In this document: in pieces, positions 31,801-40,760 of the stretch | Layout: each line of letters begins with the position of its first letter | How positions within the stretch are numbered: position 1 is the first letter of the stretch | Assembly (NCBI RefSeq): GCF_016862315.1 | Contig: NZ_BOMS01000014.1 | Span: 1-64,000, forward strand | Length of the DNA: 64,000 bases | DNA from: Actinoplanes palleronii | GTDB taxonomy: Bacteria; Actinomycetota; Actinomycetes; Mycobacteriales; Micromonosporaceae | Direction of reading: 5' to 3' | Made by a program: the position numbers and the translations under genes | Notes under the pieces: generated by a model | What the model was told of the DNA's origin: nothing | Database searches by the model: none | What the model saw: the letters and a program-made list of their open reading frames with translations, nothing else

Positions 31801-34000
31801 GGTCGTCGACCACCTCGCCGGCACCAAGGTACTGTTCGGCCGCGTGCACCGCGGTGCTCGGGCAGCCGGCCAGGCGGCGGGCGATGTCCAGTCGCAGCCG
31901 GGCGCGATCCGGGCCGGACAGACCGACGAACACCGCCTGCTGCACGCGGTCGTGACGGAACCGTACCCGGCTGATCTCCGCTAGGCCGTCCTGCTCGCCC
32001 GCCATGGCCAGCAGCCCGTCCTCCAAGGGCGGCGTCAGCAGGTCGGTGATCACCGTGGGTTCGACATCGACGGCCCGCGCCAGCACCGGCACCTCGGTCT
32101 CGCCACCCAGGCAGGCCATCACCCGCATCACCGTGTGCGACCGCTGCGGCAGGCGAGTGACGCGGTCCCGCAGAACAGCCAGCACGTCGCTGTGACCGAC
32201 GCGGTCGCGGACCACGGTCTCGTCCCACCGCCAGTCCTGCTCGACCACGGTGAGGACACCCTCGCGGCGCAGGGCGTTCACCAACTCCAGGGTGTCGTAC
32301 GGGTTTCCGCCGGTCCACCGGTGCAGGACCCCGGCCAGCCGCGCGGCCCGCTCCGGCACCAGCCGGAGCATCTGCGACAGCAGTGTGCCGGCGTCACCGG
32401 GCGGCAGGTTCTCCAGGAGCATCGGCGCCGTCACGACCCTCAGCCGCTGCCAGCGGGCCACCATCGCCGACAACGGGTGTGCGGCGTCCACCTCCTGCGC
32501 CCGGTAGGCGCCGACCACCAGCAGGCCGGGCAGTTGCGGTTCGGTGAGCAGGGCGTCGAACAGTCCCAGCGAGGCGGGGCCGGCCCACTGCAGGTCATCG
32601 ACGACAAGCACCAACGGCCGGTGCGGGGTGACCACCGCCCGGATCAGGTCCACCAGTGCCCGACGCAGCCGCAGTTCGGACTCGACCGGGTCGCCGCCGG
32701 CAACCTGGTGGTCACCGCCGAGCAGGACGGCGAACTCCGGCAACGCGCCGGTGATCAGACCGATGTTGGCCGCCAGCGCCTCGGTCAGCCGTGCGGTCAG
32801 CGGGGTCAGCACCTTCTTCGGCTCGGCCAGCAGCAGCCGGCCGACACCGCGGATGGCCTGCAACACCGAACCGAGCGCGCCCTCCTGCTGGTACTGATCC
32901 GACTTGCCCGTCACGTACCATCCGCCGGCGGTCGCCACCGCCCGTCGCAGTTCGTTGATCAGCGCCGACTTGCCGACTCCGGCAGCGCCCGCCACCATTA
33001 CCGCGCGGTCGGTGCCAGCCACCGCCCCGTCGAGCGCACCGCGCAGCGTGCCGATCTCCTCGTCCCGCCCGACCAGCCTCGACGGAGCCGTCAAACGCGG
33101 CGGGAAGTCCCACTCGCCGAGCGGGAACCGTTCCAGCGGGGCCCGTACCACCCGGGACAGATCCTGGGCGAGACCTTCGGCGCTCTGATACCGGCGGTCC
33201 GGCTCCTTCTCCAGCAGCCGCGCGACGATCTCCGACAGCATCGGGGGCACGTCGGTCCGCAATGCGCCAAGAGGCCGGGGCACCTCCAGCAGGATGTCGT
33301 GGATCAGGCGCAGTTCGTCCTCCTGCGGGAAGGGCGGATGTCCGGCGAGCAGTTCGTACAGCGTGGAGCCGAGCGAGTACAGGTCGGCACGGTGATCGAC
33401 CGGCAGCCCGGTGCGCCCGGTCTGTTCCGGTGGCAGATGCAGCAGGGTGCCGACGATCTGGCGCGGGTTGACGAATCCGGGCCGGTCCTCGGCGAACGTG
33501 CTGGCCACGTCGAAGTCGATCAGCACCGGTCGCCCGTCGTCGGTCAGCAGCACGTTGGCCGGGTTGACGTCCTTGTGCACCACTCCGCGGGCGTGCATCG
33601 CCGCTACGGTCCGGGCCAGCGACAGCCCCAGGTCGGCTGCGGCCTCCGGCCCGAACGACTGCTGTGCCGCAGTAGCGGCCAGCGACTTCCCGCCGTCGTC
33701 GGCCAACACGATCGCGTCGGGATGGGTGAAACGGGCGCGCCGCGCCACGCCGGACACGTCGTCCAGCCGATCGAGGATCGCGGTCTCGTGCCTACGGCGC
33801 GCGACAGCGCCCGGGCCCGTCGACTCTTTCCAGATCACCGTGCCACCGTCGGGCAGCCACACCCGCCGCACCTGGGACCGTTCGTTCTCGGCCAGCACCT
33901 GCTGCCGGCACCCGGACAGAACCAGAGTCGCGCGCCGCGCGACGGTTGCCTCGACGGCGCCCGGGCCGGTGGTGCTCGTCCATTGCTGCGGCGTCGTCAT
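28877..34000 (-). CDS. Ser/Thr kinase-AAA ATPase-GAF-GGDEF signalling protein
   Basis: A 1707-residue multidomain protein. Residues about 40-295 are a protein-kinase domain with VIWKES (ATP Lys), catalytic loop VVHKDVNPANVLL and DFD where DFG is usual. Residues 305-600 are an AAA/STAND ATPase (P-loop GAAGVGKSAL near 337, LVLVVDDLQWAG). A helical TPR-like region of about 550 residues follows. A GAF domain lies near 1310-1460, then a coiled coil, then a diguanylate cyclase with LTGLANRRQFERA and the active-site GGEEF (about 1575). ATG start with GAGG upstream. The layout matches PknK/LuxR-like predicted-ATPase kinases fused to a c-di-GMP output, so it likely converts a signal into c-di-GMP. Confidence 0.88.
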   Translation of the reverse strand: MTTPQQWTSTTGPGAVEATVARRATLVLSGCRQQVLAENERSQVRRVWLPDGGTVIWKESTGPGAVARRRHETAILDRLDDVSGVARRARFTHPDAIVLADDGGKSLAATAAQQSFGPEAAADLGLSLARTVAAMHARGVVHKDVNPANVLLTDDGRPVLIDFDVASTFAEDRPGFVNPRQIVGTLLHLPPEQTGRTGLPVDHRADLYSLGSTLYELLAGHPPFPQEDELRLIHDILLEVPRPLGALRTDVPPMLSEIVARLLEKEPDRRYQSAEGLAQDLSRVVRAPLERFPLGEWDFPPRLTAPSRLVGRDEEIGTLRGALDGAVAGTDRAVMVAGAAGVGKSALINELRRAVATAGGWYVTGKSDQYQQEGALGSVLQAIRGVGRLLLAEPKKVLTPLTARLTEALAANIGLITGALPEFAVLLGGDHQVAGGDPVESELRLRRALVDLIRAVVTPHRPLVLVVDDLQWAGPASLGLFDALLTEPQLPGLLVVGAYRAQEVDAAHPLSAMVARWQRLRVVTAPMLLENLPPGDAGTLLSQMLRLVPERAARLAGVLHRWTGGNPYDTLELVNALRREGVLTVVEQDWRWDETVVRDRVGHSDVLAVLRDRVTRLPQRSHTVMRVMACLGGETEVPVLARAVDVEPTVITDLLTPPLEDGLLAMAGEQDGLAEISRVRFRHDRVQQAVFVGLSGPDRARLRLDIARRLAGCPSTAVHAAEQYLGAGEVVDDPVERRTMVTLYGTAADDAWRAGNHLAAERFLCASTEILAGLGTGDDDLRMISVRIRRHAALYALGRLDEADEVYAAIERGDPDPVRLSVPANAQLNSMAQRMRHREALTFGLDLLARLGWNAPGAEFGARIPHRFRELAAWADTLDPAADLARPEITDDRVIAATRLFNRLLPTAFQLQERPIVAWILLESRQLWDRHGPSAMLAATLPTIGPMMASLLGDYRTGGRIGRHVLAVSEARDYEPFTSLLRHRYALQLMPWMEPLESGIEQARQAYEGLVRGGDLQMASATSFTVLAGQLDCGRSVESYFGEIESASAFDARTGNHYSGRVTVAHRQLGRALLGRTAAGAFDDQDFSEQLHLEQVGGQPLAAGFYHTYRAVAAAIFGDAPALERHSAAAMSLREAVVGYAQALIPLVRALSLAEQLRRHEHAEPESLLAELGECRDWLAARALEVPVNFRHLVRLVDAERAWAVGDVAGAVAAFDQGIRETESVRRPWHRALLIERLAVFHLAHDWQWLGRQLLAQARQTYLDWGATGKVGHLDTAYRFLPDSVQARATSAFKGTLTSYTTSINADTIDTTAILRASHALSSATDLDSLQTAIVEQLTTLTGAADVVLVIHDDNGEWAVPAGPSIGAQLPVIAAAERGLLPLTAFQYAARTREPVLVEDATRDDRFSRDPYLTGARRCSLLVVPVLHHDQPRAMLVLSNRHTSGVFTTDRLGAVMLIIGQLVVSLNNTLLYASLEQRVDERTRELAAANRQLEILSATDALTGLANRRQFERAADAEWRRATRSGRPFSVVMVDVDFFKKYNDHYGHPGGDECLRQVAAALGASVRGATDLACRYGGEEFVLVLGETDADSAAVTAERIRRAVEALRVPHVAGVDGHVSISLGVATSVGGPLADTAQELLARADTALYRAKQDGRNRVCCAPRTGFSGDSPVEDRSEDDPQEPKPFDLAETNRYLASLNRRDDEDR

Positions 34001-34284
34001 ATGACCTCACCCATGCATCCGGCGAAGCGCCGCGACGCCTGCCGCGACACGCCGAGTCACTGCCATTACACCAGCGGTGATCACGCGCCGTTGCCGTTCG
34101 CCAGGACCCGTCGACCCGGATTGCCAGCCCGCCGGGAGTACAGGTGCGGCCGCTTCGCGACGGTCGGCACCGCCCAGTCAGCCACCGGGGTCGGTGACCA
34201 CCGTTGTCCCGGGCCGCCGACATCGGCAGTTCGGATGTTCACCGGCGCCGAAAATGCCATCCGGCTCTCGCGCTTCGACTGTGG

Positions 34285-34563
34285 ACGATCGGCCGGGTCC
34301 TCGGCGGCAAGGACAACTTCGCGGCCGACCGCGAGGCTGCCCAGGCGGGTCTGCGGGCGAACCCGGACAGCCGGATTCCGCCACGGGGGAACCGGCTGTT
34401 CCTGCGCAGGGCCGTGCGGTATCTGGCCGAGCGGGGCATCGATCAGTTCCTCGACATCGGCACCGGGATACCGAGTGCACCGAACGTTCACCACGTCGCC
34501 CAAGGGATCAATCCGCCGGCACGGATCGTCTACGTGGACAACGACCCGATCTCGGTGAGCCCG
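34285..34563 (+). pseudogene. Remnant of SAM-dependent methyltransferase (DUF574)
   Basis: A fragment of about 90 residues of the actinobacterial S-adenosyl methyltransferase family (PF04672 type): GRVLGGKDNFAADREAA, ENR-like NRLFLRRAVRYLAERGI, QFLDIGTGIPSAPNVH, and RIVYVDNDPI. The usual N-terminal 20 residues (the segment before LGGKDNF) are missing, and after VDNDPI the frame runs into unrelated sequence at about 34563, so roughly 150 C-terminal residues are gone. It is a truncated relic that marks rearrangement at the right edge of the accessory island. Confidence 0.75.
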
Positions 34564-34701
34564 CCGACCGATCGTCGCCGTCCGATGCACAGGTCTCGGT
34601 TTACGGTGCGGTGGCCCGCAAACCGTGATGCGATCGTTCGGCTCCTGGCCGCAGGCGGTGAGTTCGGCGGGGTGCCGGACCGCCGGGAACCGCCGGGCCG
34701 G

Positions 34702-36330
34702 TCAGTGGTGGAGCAGCACGATCATCAACTGTGCGATCAGGACTTTCAACACCATCGCGACCGGGAAGACCGTCGAGTACGCCAGGGCCGGCAACTCGTT
34801 CTTGGCCCGGTCCTCGGCGAACGTCAGCACGGCCGGGTTGGTGTCGATGCCGGCCATGACACCCATCAGCCAGGACAGCGGCATGCGCAGCAGCCTGCCG
34901 GCGACGATGCACGTGACGGCGGTGCCGGCCGCTACCAGCGCGCCGGCCGCGATCATCTTCCAGGCGCCACCGTCGGCGAACCCGCGTACGAAGGCGCCGC
35001 CGGATTTCAGCCCGACACCGGCGAAGAACAGCGCTACACCGACCTGACGGAGAACCAGGATCGTCGACCGGGGCTGATGCCAGGTGAGGCGGCCGGTCCG
35101 GCCGATACGGCCCAGGGCCAGACCGGCGATGAGCGGCCCGGCGGCTAGGCCGAGGCGCAGGGTGGCGCCACCTGCCAGCGGAATCGCGATCGTGCCCAGG
35201 AGCAGGCCCAGCGCGAGACCGAGGGTCAGGCCGGTGAAGTCCACCCGGGCCAGCGACTGGTCGGAGTCGCCCAGCAGCGCCGTCACGTCAGGCATGTGGT
35301 CCCGGGTGGTGACGACGCGAACCCGGTCGCCGAGCAGCAGCCGGGTGGTGGGGGTCGCGATCAGGTCGTGGTCGCCACGCCGTACCCGGGTGATGAGCGC
35401 GCTGTGCCGCCGCGGCAGATCCAGGTCGCCGACGGCCGTGCCGACCAGCGCGGGAGCGGAGACGGTGATGCGGCGGAAGTCGAGGGTGCTGCGGTCCAGT
35501 GACAGCGTCGGCCAGGCGTTTTCGCCCAGGCGGATGACGAGGTCCCGGGTGGCGGCGCGGGTGCCGACGATCGACACCAGGTCACCGTCGTGCAGGGCGT
35601 CGGCCGTTCCGGCCAGGCACATCTGGTCGCCGCGCCGCAGCCGAACCAGCAGCGCCTCGCCGTCGCGCGCCAGGTCGTCGGTGAGTCCACGGATGTCGGT
35701 GCCCGCGCCTCGGGTGACGCGCAGGGTCCGTTCGACCAGGCGCCTCGGGGCGGGGGCCAGATCGGTGTTCTCCCCGGCTTCGCGCTCGAAGTCGACTCGG
35801 ACGAGGATCAGGTAGGTGACAAGAGCACCGATCATGGCGACGACGCCGTACCCGTAGGTCAGGCTCATGCCGACTGCCGCGTCATTGGCCAGGGCGCCCG
35901 CGTGGGCCGGGTCGATGGCGCGCAGCGCGTCCTGGGCAGCGCCGAGCGCAGGCACGTTCACCAGCGCACCGGCGAACACTCCGGCAGCGGTGGAGGGGGT
36001 GAGGTGGAGGCAGGCCGCGGCCCCGGCGGCGAGCAGGGCCGCGACGGCGAGGACGCCGGCGACGAAGGCGTTGTCACGCAGACCGCGCCGGCGCAGGGCG
36101 GCGAAGAAGGTGGGGCCGCTGGCAAGACCGATCAGGTAGACGAACAGGGCCAGGCCGAACTGGTCGGCGAAAGCCGGTAGTCGTAGCCGCTCGTCCAGGG
36201 CGCCGACGCCGAGACCGACGAAGAAGACCGCGGCGACGCCGAGCGCGACGCCGCGGATCCGGATGTTGCCGAGCAGGTGCCCGGCGCCGAGGACGACCGC
36301 GCACAGCAGGACGGTGTTGGTCGCCAGCAT
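34702..36330 (-). CDS. AAE-family (aspartate:alanine exchanger-like) transporter
   Basis: A 542-residue membrane protein with the YidE/YbjL/AspT architecture. Two blocks of about five helices flank a cytosolic region with two TrkA-C-type ligand-binding domains (about residues 185-340; ALLVRLRRGDQMCL and SALITRVRRGDHDLIA). Paired family motifs include GLALFVYLIGLASGP and QVGVALFFAGVGLKSG. I use the ATG at 36330; a GTG at 36351 overlapping the aquaporin stop (GTGA) would add seven residues and is equally possible. It is co-transcribed with the aquaporin gene. The substrate is unknown; characterised members exchange aspartate and alanine. Confidence 0.86.
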   Translation of the reverse strand: MLATNTVLLCAVVLGAGHLLGNIRIRGVALGVAAVFFVGLGVGALDERLRLPAFADQFGLALFVYLIGLASGPTFFAALRRRGLRDNAFVAGVLAVAALLAAGAAACLHLTPSTAAGVFAGALVNVPALGAAQDALRAIDPAHAGALANDAAVGMSLTYGYGVVAMIGALVTYLILVRVDFEREAGENTDLAPAPRRLVERTLRVTRGAGTDIRGLTDDLARDGEALLVRLRRGDQMCLAGTADALHDGDLVSIVGTRAATRDLVIRLGENAWPTLSLDRSTLDFRRITVSAPALVGTAVGDLDLPRRHSALITRVRRGDHDLIATPTTRLLLGDRVRVVTTRDHMPDVTALLGDSDQSLARVDFTGLTLGLALGLLLGTIAIPLAGGATLRLGLAAGPLIAGLALGRIGRTGRLTWHQPRSTILVLRQVGVALFFAGVGLKSGGAFVRGFADGGAWKMIAAGALVAAGTAVTCIVAGRLLRMPLSWLMGVMAGIDTNPAVLTFAEDRAKNELPALAYSTVFPVAMVLKVLIAQLMIVLLHH

Positions 36331-36347
36331 GGTGATCGGGGACAAGA

Positions 36348-37202
36348 TCACCCTCGGTGTCGTGTGGTGGCCGCGCGGGGCGGTCGAGACGAATGATGGG
36401 GCGTTGCGGCCCAGCGGGTCCGCCGGTCCTGCGTTCGGGAGTTCTCGGTGCGCCGGGTGACGACACGAGCGTCCGACCGTGGCGCCGCGGCCTTCGGCCG
36501 GTGCTCGACCGGCGTCCTGCCGTACTGCGGGTACAGGAGCGGGACCAGCGCGCATGCCACTGCCAGCCCTGCGGCCTGGGCCGACAGGAAACCCGGAACG
36601 GAACCGGGAGCTATGCCGGCTTCGGTGCCGGTGAACATCCGTGCGACGGTCACGGCGGGGTTGGCGAAGCACGTGGACGAGGTGAACCAGCAGGCCGCGC
36701 CGATGTAGGCGCCCACCGCGCCGGGGCCGGACGCGCCGCGACCGGTGCGTACCAGGGCGGCGATGAGGATCAGCAGGCCGGCGGTCGCGACCACTTCGCT
36801 CAGCAGCACGTGGCTGCCGGAGCGGCTGGTGTCCGCGATGGTCACCGCGGGCCGGTCGAACATCGTATTGCCCAGCACCGTACCGGCGAACGCACCGGCC
36901 AGCTGGGCGCCGACGTATCCCGCCAGCTCCCTCGTGGCCAGCCCGGTCCCGGTGCGGCGGCCGAGAATCCAGTCGGCCGCGGACACGACCGGGTTGAAAT
37001 GCGCATGCGAAACCGGTCCGAAGGTGTAGATCACGGCGACCAGGGCGAGCGCGACGGCGCCGGAGTTCTGCAGCAGCCGGAGGCCGGCGTCGCCCGGCGA
37101 CAGGTCGGCCGCCATGGCGCTGGTGCCGACCACGGCCATGAGCAGGAGCGCGGTGCCGAGGAACTCGGCCAGCAGCCGCCTACGTAGTGACGGATCTTTC
37201 AT
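36348..37202 (-). CDS. Aquaporin/MIP family channel
   Basis: A 284-residue channel with six helices and the two half-helix motifs: the first is NPV (residues 70-72 in HFNPVVSAAD) instead of NPA, the second a normal NPA (181-183, FANPAVTVARMF). The selectivity-filter region TCFANPAVTVARMFTGTEAGI resembles the actinobacterial subgroup often linked to metalloid genes, but no ars gene is seen here. An Arg/Ala/Pro-rich cytosolic tail of about 65 residues follows the last helix. ATG at 37202 with GGGAG 6 nt upstream; an in-frame ATG lies five codons further upstream (start at 37217). It heads the operon with the AAE transporter. Confidence 0.88.
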   Translation of the reverse strand: MKDPSLRRRLLAEFLGTALLLMAVVGTSAMAADLSPGDAGLRLLQNSGAVALALVAVIYTFGPVSHAHFNPVVSAADWILGRRTGTGLATRELAGYVGAQLAGAFAGTVLGNTMFDRPAVTIADTSRSGSHVLLSEVVATAGLLILIAALVRTGRGASGPGAVGAYIGAACWFTSSTCFANPAVTVARMFTGTEAGIAPGSVPGFLSAQAAGLAVACALVPLLYPQYGRTPVEHRPKAAAPRSDARVVTRRTENSRTQDRRTRWAATPHHSSRPPRAATTRHRG

Positions 37203-37375
37203 GCTTGCTCCCGTCACTGTGCCGGCGGTGGCGAGCCGGCTTCTCGTACCTGCTCGCAGCCTAGGAATGCCGGCGTCCGCCGGTGAGGGCCATCGGACCC
37301 GGCCGGCCGGGACCCAAGGCCGCTTCGGGCGGGATGCCGGCGCGCCGCCGGGTGTGCCGTCGCGCCCAGCCGATC

Positions 37376-37396
37376 AGGCAATATCGATGATTGCCT
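37376..37396. promoter_or_regulatory. Inverted repeat in divergent promoter region
   Basis: AGGCAAT-atcgatg-ATTGCCT, perfect 7-bp arms, between the aquaporin operon and the GH31 gene. The sequence TTGACA at about 37399-37404 follows immediately and could be a -35 box for the GH31 gene. It is likely an operator of an unlinked regulator. Confidence 0.55.
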
Positions 37397-37472
37397 ATTG
37401 ACACTCGCGTGCGGAGGGGCGAACGCTGGGTCCCGGCCGGATGGCGAGCGTGTCGGGCAGGTAGGGGGCGTC

Positions 37473-40400
37473 GTGACGGGTCGCAGTCAGCTCTGCGTAC
37501 GGATGGCCGTTCTTCTCGCGGTGCTGCTGACGCTGGCCGGCACACCGGGCACGGCGCTGGCCGCGCCCCGGCCGCCGGACGTACGCGGGCAGAGCGTGCG
37601 CGTCGGCCACCTGCGGGTTCAGGTGCTCAGCCCGACGTTGCTCCGCCTGGAGTACGCGGCGGACGACGATTTCGAGGATCGTCCCACCTTCAACGCCGTC
37701 GATCGGGCTCCCGGGCACACCCCGTTCCGGGCCACCACCGGCCGCGGCGAACTGCAGGTCCGCACGAGCGCCGTGACTCTGCACTACCAACTGGACAGTG
37801 GCCCGGTCACGGCCGCCAACACCACGCTCGACCTCACCGTCGGCGGCCGGCGCACCAGCGTGCGGCCGGCGTTCGGCGCACAGCCCGGCGAGACGCTCGG
37901 CGGCTGGTACCGCGGTCTTGACTACTACGCCGGTCAGGCCGGTCCGGTCGATCAGCTCAGTCTGCACCCCGGGCTGCTCGACAAACAGGGGTGGTACCTG
38001 CTCGACGACACGGCTACCGCAGTGCGTACCGGTGCCGACTGGCTGGCGGCGCGGCCCGCGCGCACGGGGACCTATCAGGACGGTTACCTCTTCGGGTACG
38101 GGCACGACTACCTGCGTGCGCTGGCCGACCTGCGTACGCTCACCGGCCCGTCGCTGCTCCCGCCGGAGTGGGCGTTCGGCACCTGGTTCTCCAAATACCA
38201 GGCCTACAGCGAAAGTGACTACGAGAACCAGATCCTGCCGGCGTTCAAGAGCAACCGGGTGCCGCTCGACTCACTGGTCATGGACACCGACTGGAAGGCG
38301 CCGAACCAGTGGGCCGGCTGGAACTGGAACACCACCCTGTTCCCGGACCCCGCCGCGTTCATCGCGCACCTGAGGTCGGAAGGCGTCAACGCCACCCTCA
38401 ACGTCCACGCGGCGATCAGCGGCGACGACCCGCGCTTCGGGGCGGCGCAGGCCACCGCCAAGGGCAAGCTGCAGCCGTCCACCAACAGTTTCGCGCCGAA
38501 CCCGTACCGCTTCGACTGGGGTGACGTCGACCAGGCCGCCGCGTTCGCGCAGTTGCACCAGCCGTTCGAACAGCAGGGCGTACGCCAGTGGTGGCTGGAC
38601 TACTGCTGCGACGACAGCACCGTGAGCACCCCCGGTGTCACCCCGGACAGCTGGGTCAACGAGCTGTACCGGCGCGACGGCGACGCGCGGGGACTGCGGG
38701 GCTTCGCCCTGTCGCGGATCGGGGCGTCCTTCCCGTCGTACACGACGGCCGGGGCCTCCGGCCCGTGGGCCGAGCATCGCAGCACCGTGCACTTCACCGG
38801 GGACACCGAGGCGACGTTCGCCACGCTCGCCTTCGCCGCGGCGATGACCCCGGCCGAGGGAGCGAGCATCGGCCAGTCGTATGTGAGCCACGACATCGGC
38901 AGCTTCGCCGGTAAGCACCTCAGCGACGATCTCTACCTGCGCTGGATCCAGCTGGGCGCGTTCCAGCCGATTCTGCGGCTGCACTCCGACCACGGCGATC
39001 GGCTGCCCTGGGAGTACGACGACGCGGTGAGCGGACCGGCCGCCGATTTCCTGCGCCTGCGCGAGTCGCTGGTGCCGTACCTCTACACGGCGGCCCGGCA
39101 GAACCATGACAGCGGCATCCCGATGGCCCGGGCGCTCTATCTGACCTGGCCGGAGCAGGCCGAGGCCTACCAGCACGACACCGAGTACCTGCTGGGCGAT
39201 TCGTTGCTGGTCGCGCCGGTCACCACGGCCGGCCTCAGCACCACCGCGCCGGTCTGGTTCCCGCCCGGCACCTGGACCGATTTCTTCACCGGCGAGACGT
39301 TCCGCGGGCCGGTCACGCGTACGGTCGGCGCGTCGCCCGACCACATGCCGGTCTACGTGCGCGCCGGCGGCATCCTCGCGCAGCGGGCCGGCGACGTGAA
39401 CATCGCCGGTCAGGCCAAGGACCGGCTCACCCTCACGGCATACCCGCACGCGTCGGGGACGACCTCGGTGTACGAGGACGGCGGCGAGGGCCTCGGCTAC
39501 CGCGCCGGCCAGTACGCGCGCATCCCGGTCCGCTACACCGAGGGCAGGCGCTCCGCGCTCACTGTCGGCCCGGTCACCGGCGGGTACCCGGGTGCTCCGG
39601 CCAGTCGCCGTTACACCGTGGCGTTCGCCGGTGTGTCCCGCCCGCACCTGGTCACCGCCGGTGGCAGGCCCGTGCAGTGGACGTACGACGGGGTCCGGCA
39701 CCTGCTCACCGTGACGGTGCCGAGCACCGCGTCCGGCCGGTCGGTGACCGTCGAGCACGACGGGGCGGTGCTCACCGTGGGCCAGCGGCCCGCCGTCGCC
39801 GCCACGTTCACCGCACCCGACGGGCTGCAGTCGGGTGCGACGAGCACGGTGGTGACCACCGCCACGAACCACGGACCGGGCACGATCACCGACGTGTCGG
39901 CCACCACCACGGTGCCCGCGGGGTGGGTGATCACTCCGCGTACGCCGACCACCGCTGCCTCGCTCGCCCCCGGCGCCACGTTCACGGTGACCTACGACGT
40001 GACGCCGGCCGGTGCCTCGCCGCGGACGCAACCCGCGACGGCGCACGTGGCGTACCGGAATCCCGACGGCACCGCGGCCAGCGTGCCCGCCGCGCTCACC
40101 GTTCCGCTGAAGCCGGTCGCGGTGACCTTCCGTGTCCTCGCGCCGCCGGGCACCCCGCCCGACGCGACGCTCTACGTGCCGGGCAGCATCGCCCAGCTAG
40201 GGCCGTGGGACCCGGCCAAGCAGCCGATGACCTATCGGGGCGACGGCGTCTGGGAGGCCACGGTGTCGATCCTCGACGGCACGGATGTGCAGTACAAGTA
40301 CACCCGCGGCAGCTGGGACACCGTCGAGGAGTGGGGCTCCATCACCGGGACGAACAACCGCAGCGTGACGATCGACGGCGGGATCACGCACACGATGCTC

Positions 40401-40760
40401 GTCGACGACACGTCCACCGCGTGGGGCAGCCCGGGTGTTCCGGACATCCACCAGGCGATCCGGTACTGGCGCGATCCGCTGGTCGTCGCCACGACCACGA
40501 CCGCCGGCGCGGTGACCGTACGGTTCGAGCGTGACATCCAGCCGACCGGCGCGGACTATGCCGGCTCGGTCGCGGTGACCGGACCGTCGGGCGCGGTCTC
40601 CGGCGCGGTGGCCGAGACCGAACCGGGCACGCTGGTCTGGACCCCCGCGGCGCCGCTGCCCGCCGGGTCGTACACGGGGATCGTGTCGCAGGTGACGAGC
40701 GCGGTGTCCGACGGTGTGCCGATCCAGAAGCCGTACTCGTTCGCCTTCACCGTGAGCTGA
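37473..40760 (+). CDS. Secreted GH31 alpha-glucosidase with CBM20
   Basis: A 1095-residue exported enzyme. The signal peptide covers about residues 1-30 (basic start, MAVLLAVLLTLAGTPGT, cleavage after ALA). The GH31 catalytic barrel spans about 225-600, with likely nucleophile Asp376 in QWWLDYCCDD and acid/base Asp444 in HFTGDTEATF. GH31 C-terminal beta domains follow, then a NEW3-like beta domain (about 780-860) and a CBM20 starch-binding module (about 883-975, TLYVPGSIAQLGPWDP). A further beta domain ends the protein. The GTG at 37473 has AGGGGG about 5 nt upstream. It probably cleaves alpha-glucans outside the cell; alpha-xylosidase or transglucosidase activity is possible. Confidence 0.9.
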   Translation: MTGRSQLCVRMAVLLAVLLTLAGTPGTALAAPRPPDVRGQSVRVGHLRVQVLSPTLLRLEYAADDDFEDRPTFNAVDRAPGHTPFRATTGRGELQVRTSAVTLHYQLDSGPVTAANTTLDLTVGGRRTSVRPAFGAQPGETLGGWYRGLDYYAGQAGPVDQLSLHPGLLDKQGWYLLDDTATAVRTGADWLAARPARTGTYQDGYLFGYGHDYLRALADLRTLTGPSLLPPEWAFGTWFSKYQAYSESDYENQILPAFKSNRVPLDSLVMDTDWKAPNQWAGWNWNTTLFPDPAAFIAHLRSEGVNATLNVHAAISGDDPRFGAAQATAKGKLQPSTNSFAPNPYRFDWGDVDQAAAFAQLHQPFEQQGVRQWWLDYCCDDSTVSTPGVTPDSWVNELYRRDGDARGLRGFALSRIGASFPSYTTAGASGPWAEHRSTVHFTGDTEATFATLAFAAAMTPAEGASIGQSYVSHDIGSFAGKHLSDDLYLRWIQLGAFQPILRLHSDHGDRLPWEYDDAVSGPAADFLRLRESLVPYLYTAARQNHDSGIPMARALYLTWPEQAEAYQHDTEYLLGDSLLVAPVTTAGLSTTAPVWFPPGTWTDFFTGETFRGPVTRTVGASPDHMPVYVRAGGILAQRAGDVNIAGQAKDRLTLTAYPHASGTTSVYEDGGEGLGYRAGQYARIPVRYTEGRRSALTVGPVTGGYPGAPASRRYTVAFAGVSRPHLVTAGGRPVQWTYDGVRHLLTVTVPSTASGRSVTVEHDGAVLTVGQRPAVAATFTAPDGLQSGATSTVVTTATNHGPGTITDVSATTTVPAGWVITPRTPTTAASLAPGATFTVTYDVTPAGASPRTQPATAHVAYRNPDGTAASVPAALTVPLKPVAVTFRVLAPPGTPPDATLYVPGSIAQLGPWDPAKQPMTYRGDGVWEATVSILDGTDVQYKYTRGSWDTVEEWGSITGTNNRSVTIDGGITHTMLVDDTSTAWGSPGVPDIHQAIRYWRDPLVVATTTTAGAVTVRFERDIQPTGADYAGSVAVTGPSGAVSGAVAETEPGTLVWTPAAPLPAGSYTGIVSQVTSAVSDGVPIQKPYSFAFTVS

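Noticed and set aside
17429-34600. att-site duplication or integrase for the island
   Set aside because: No second copy of the tRNA 3' end and no recombinase gene was seen by eye. The island boundary rests on gene content only.
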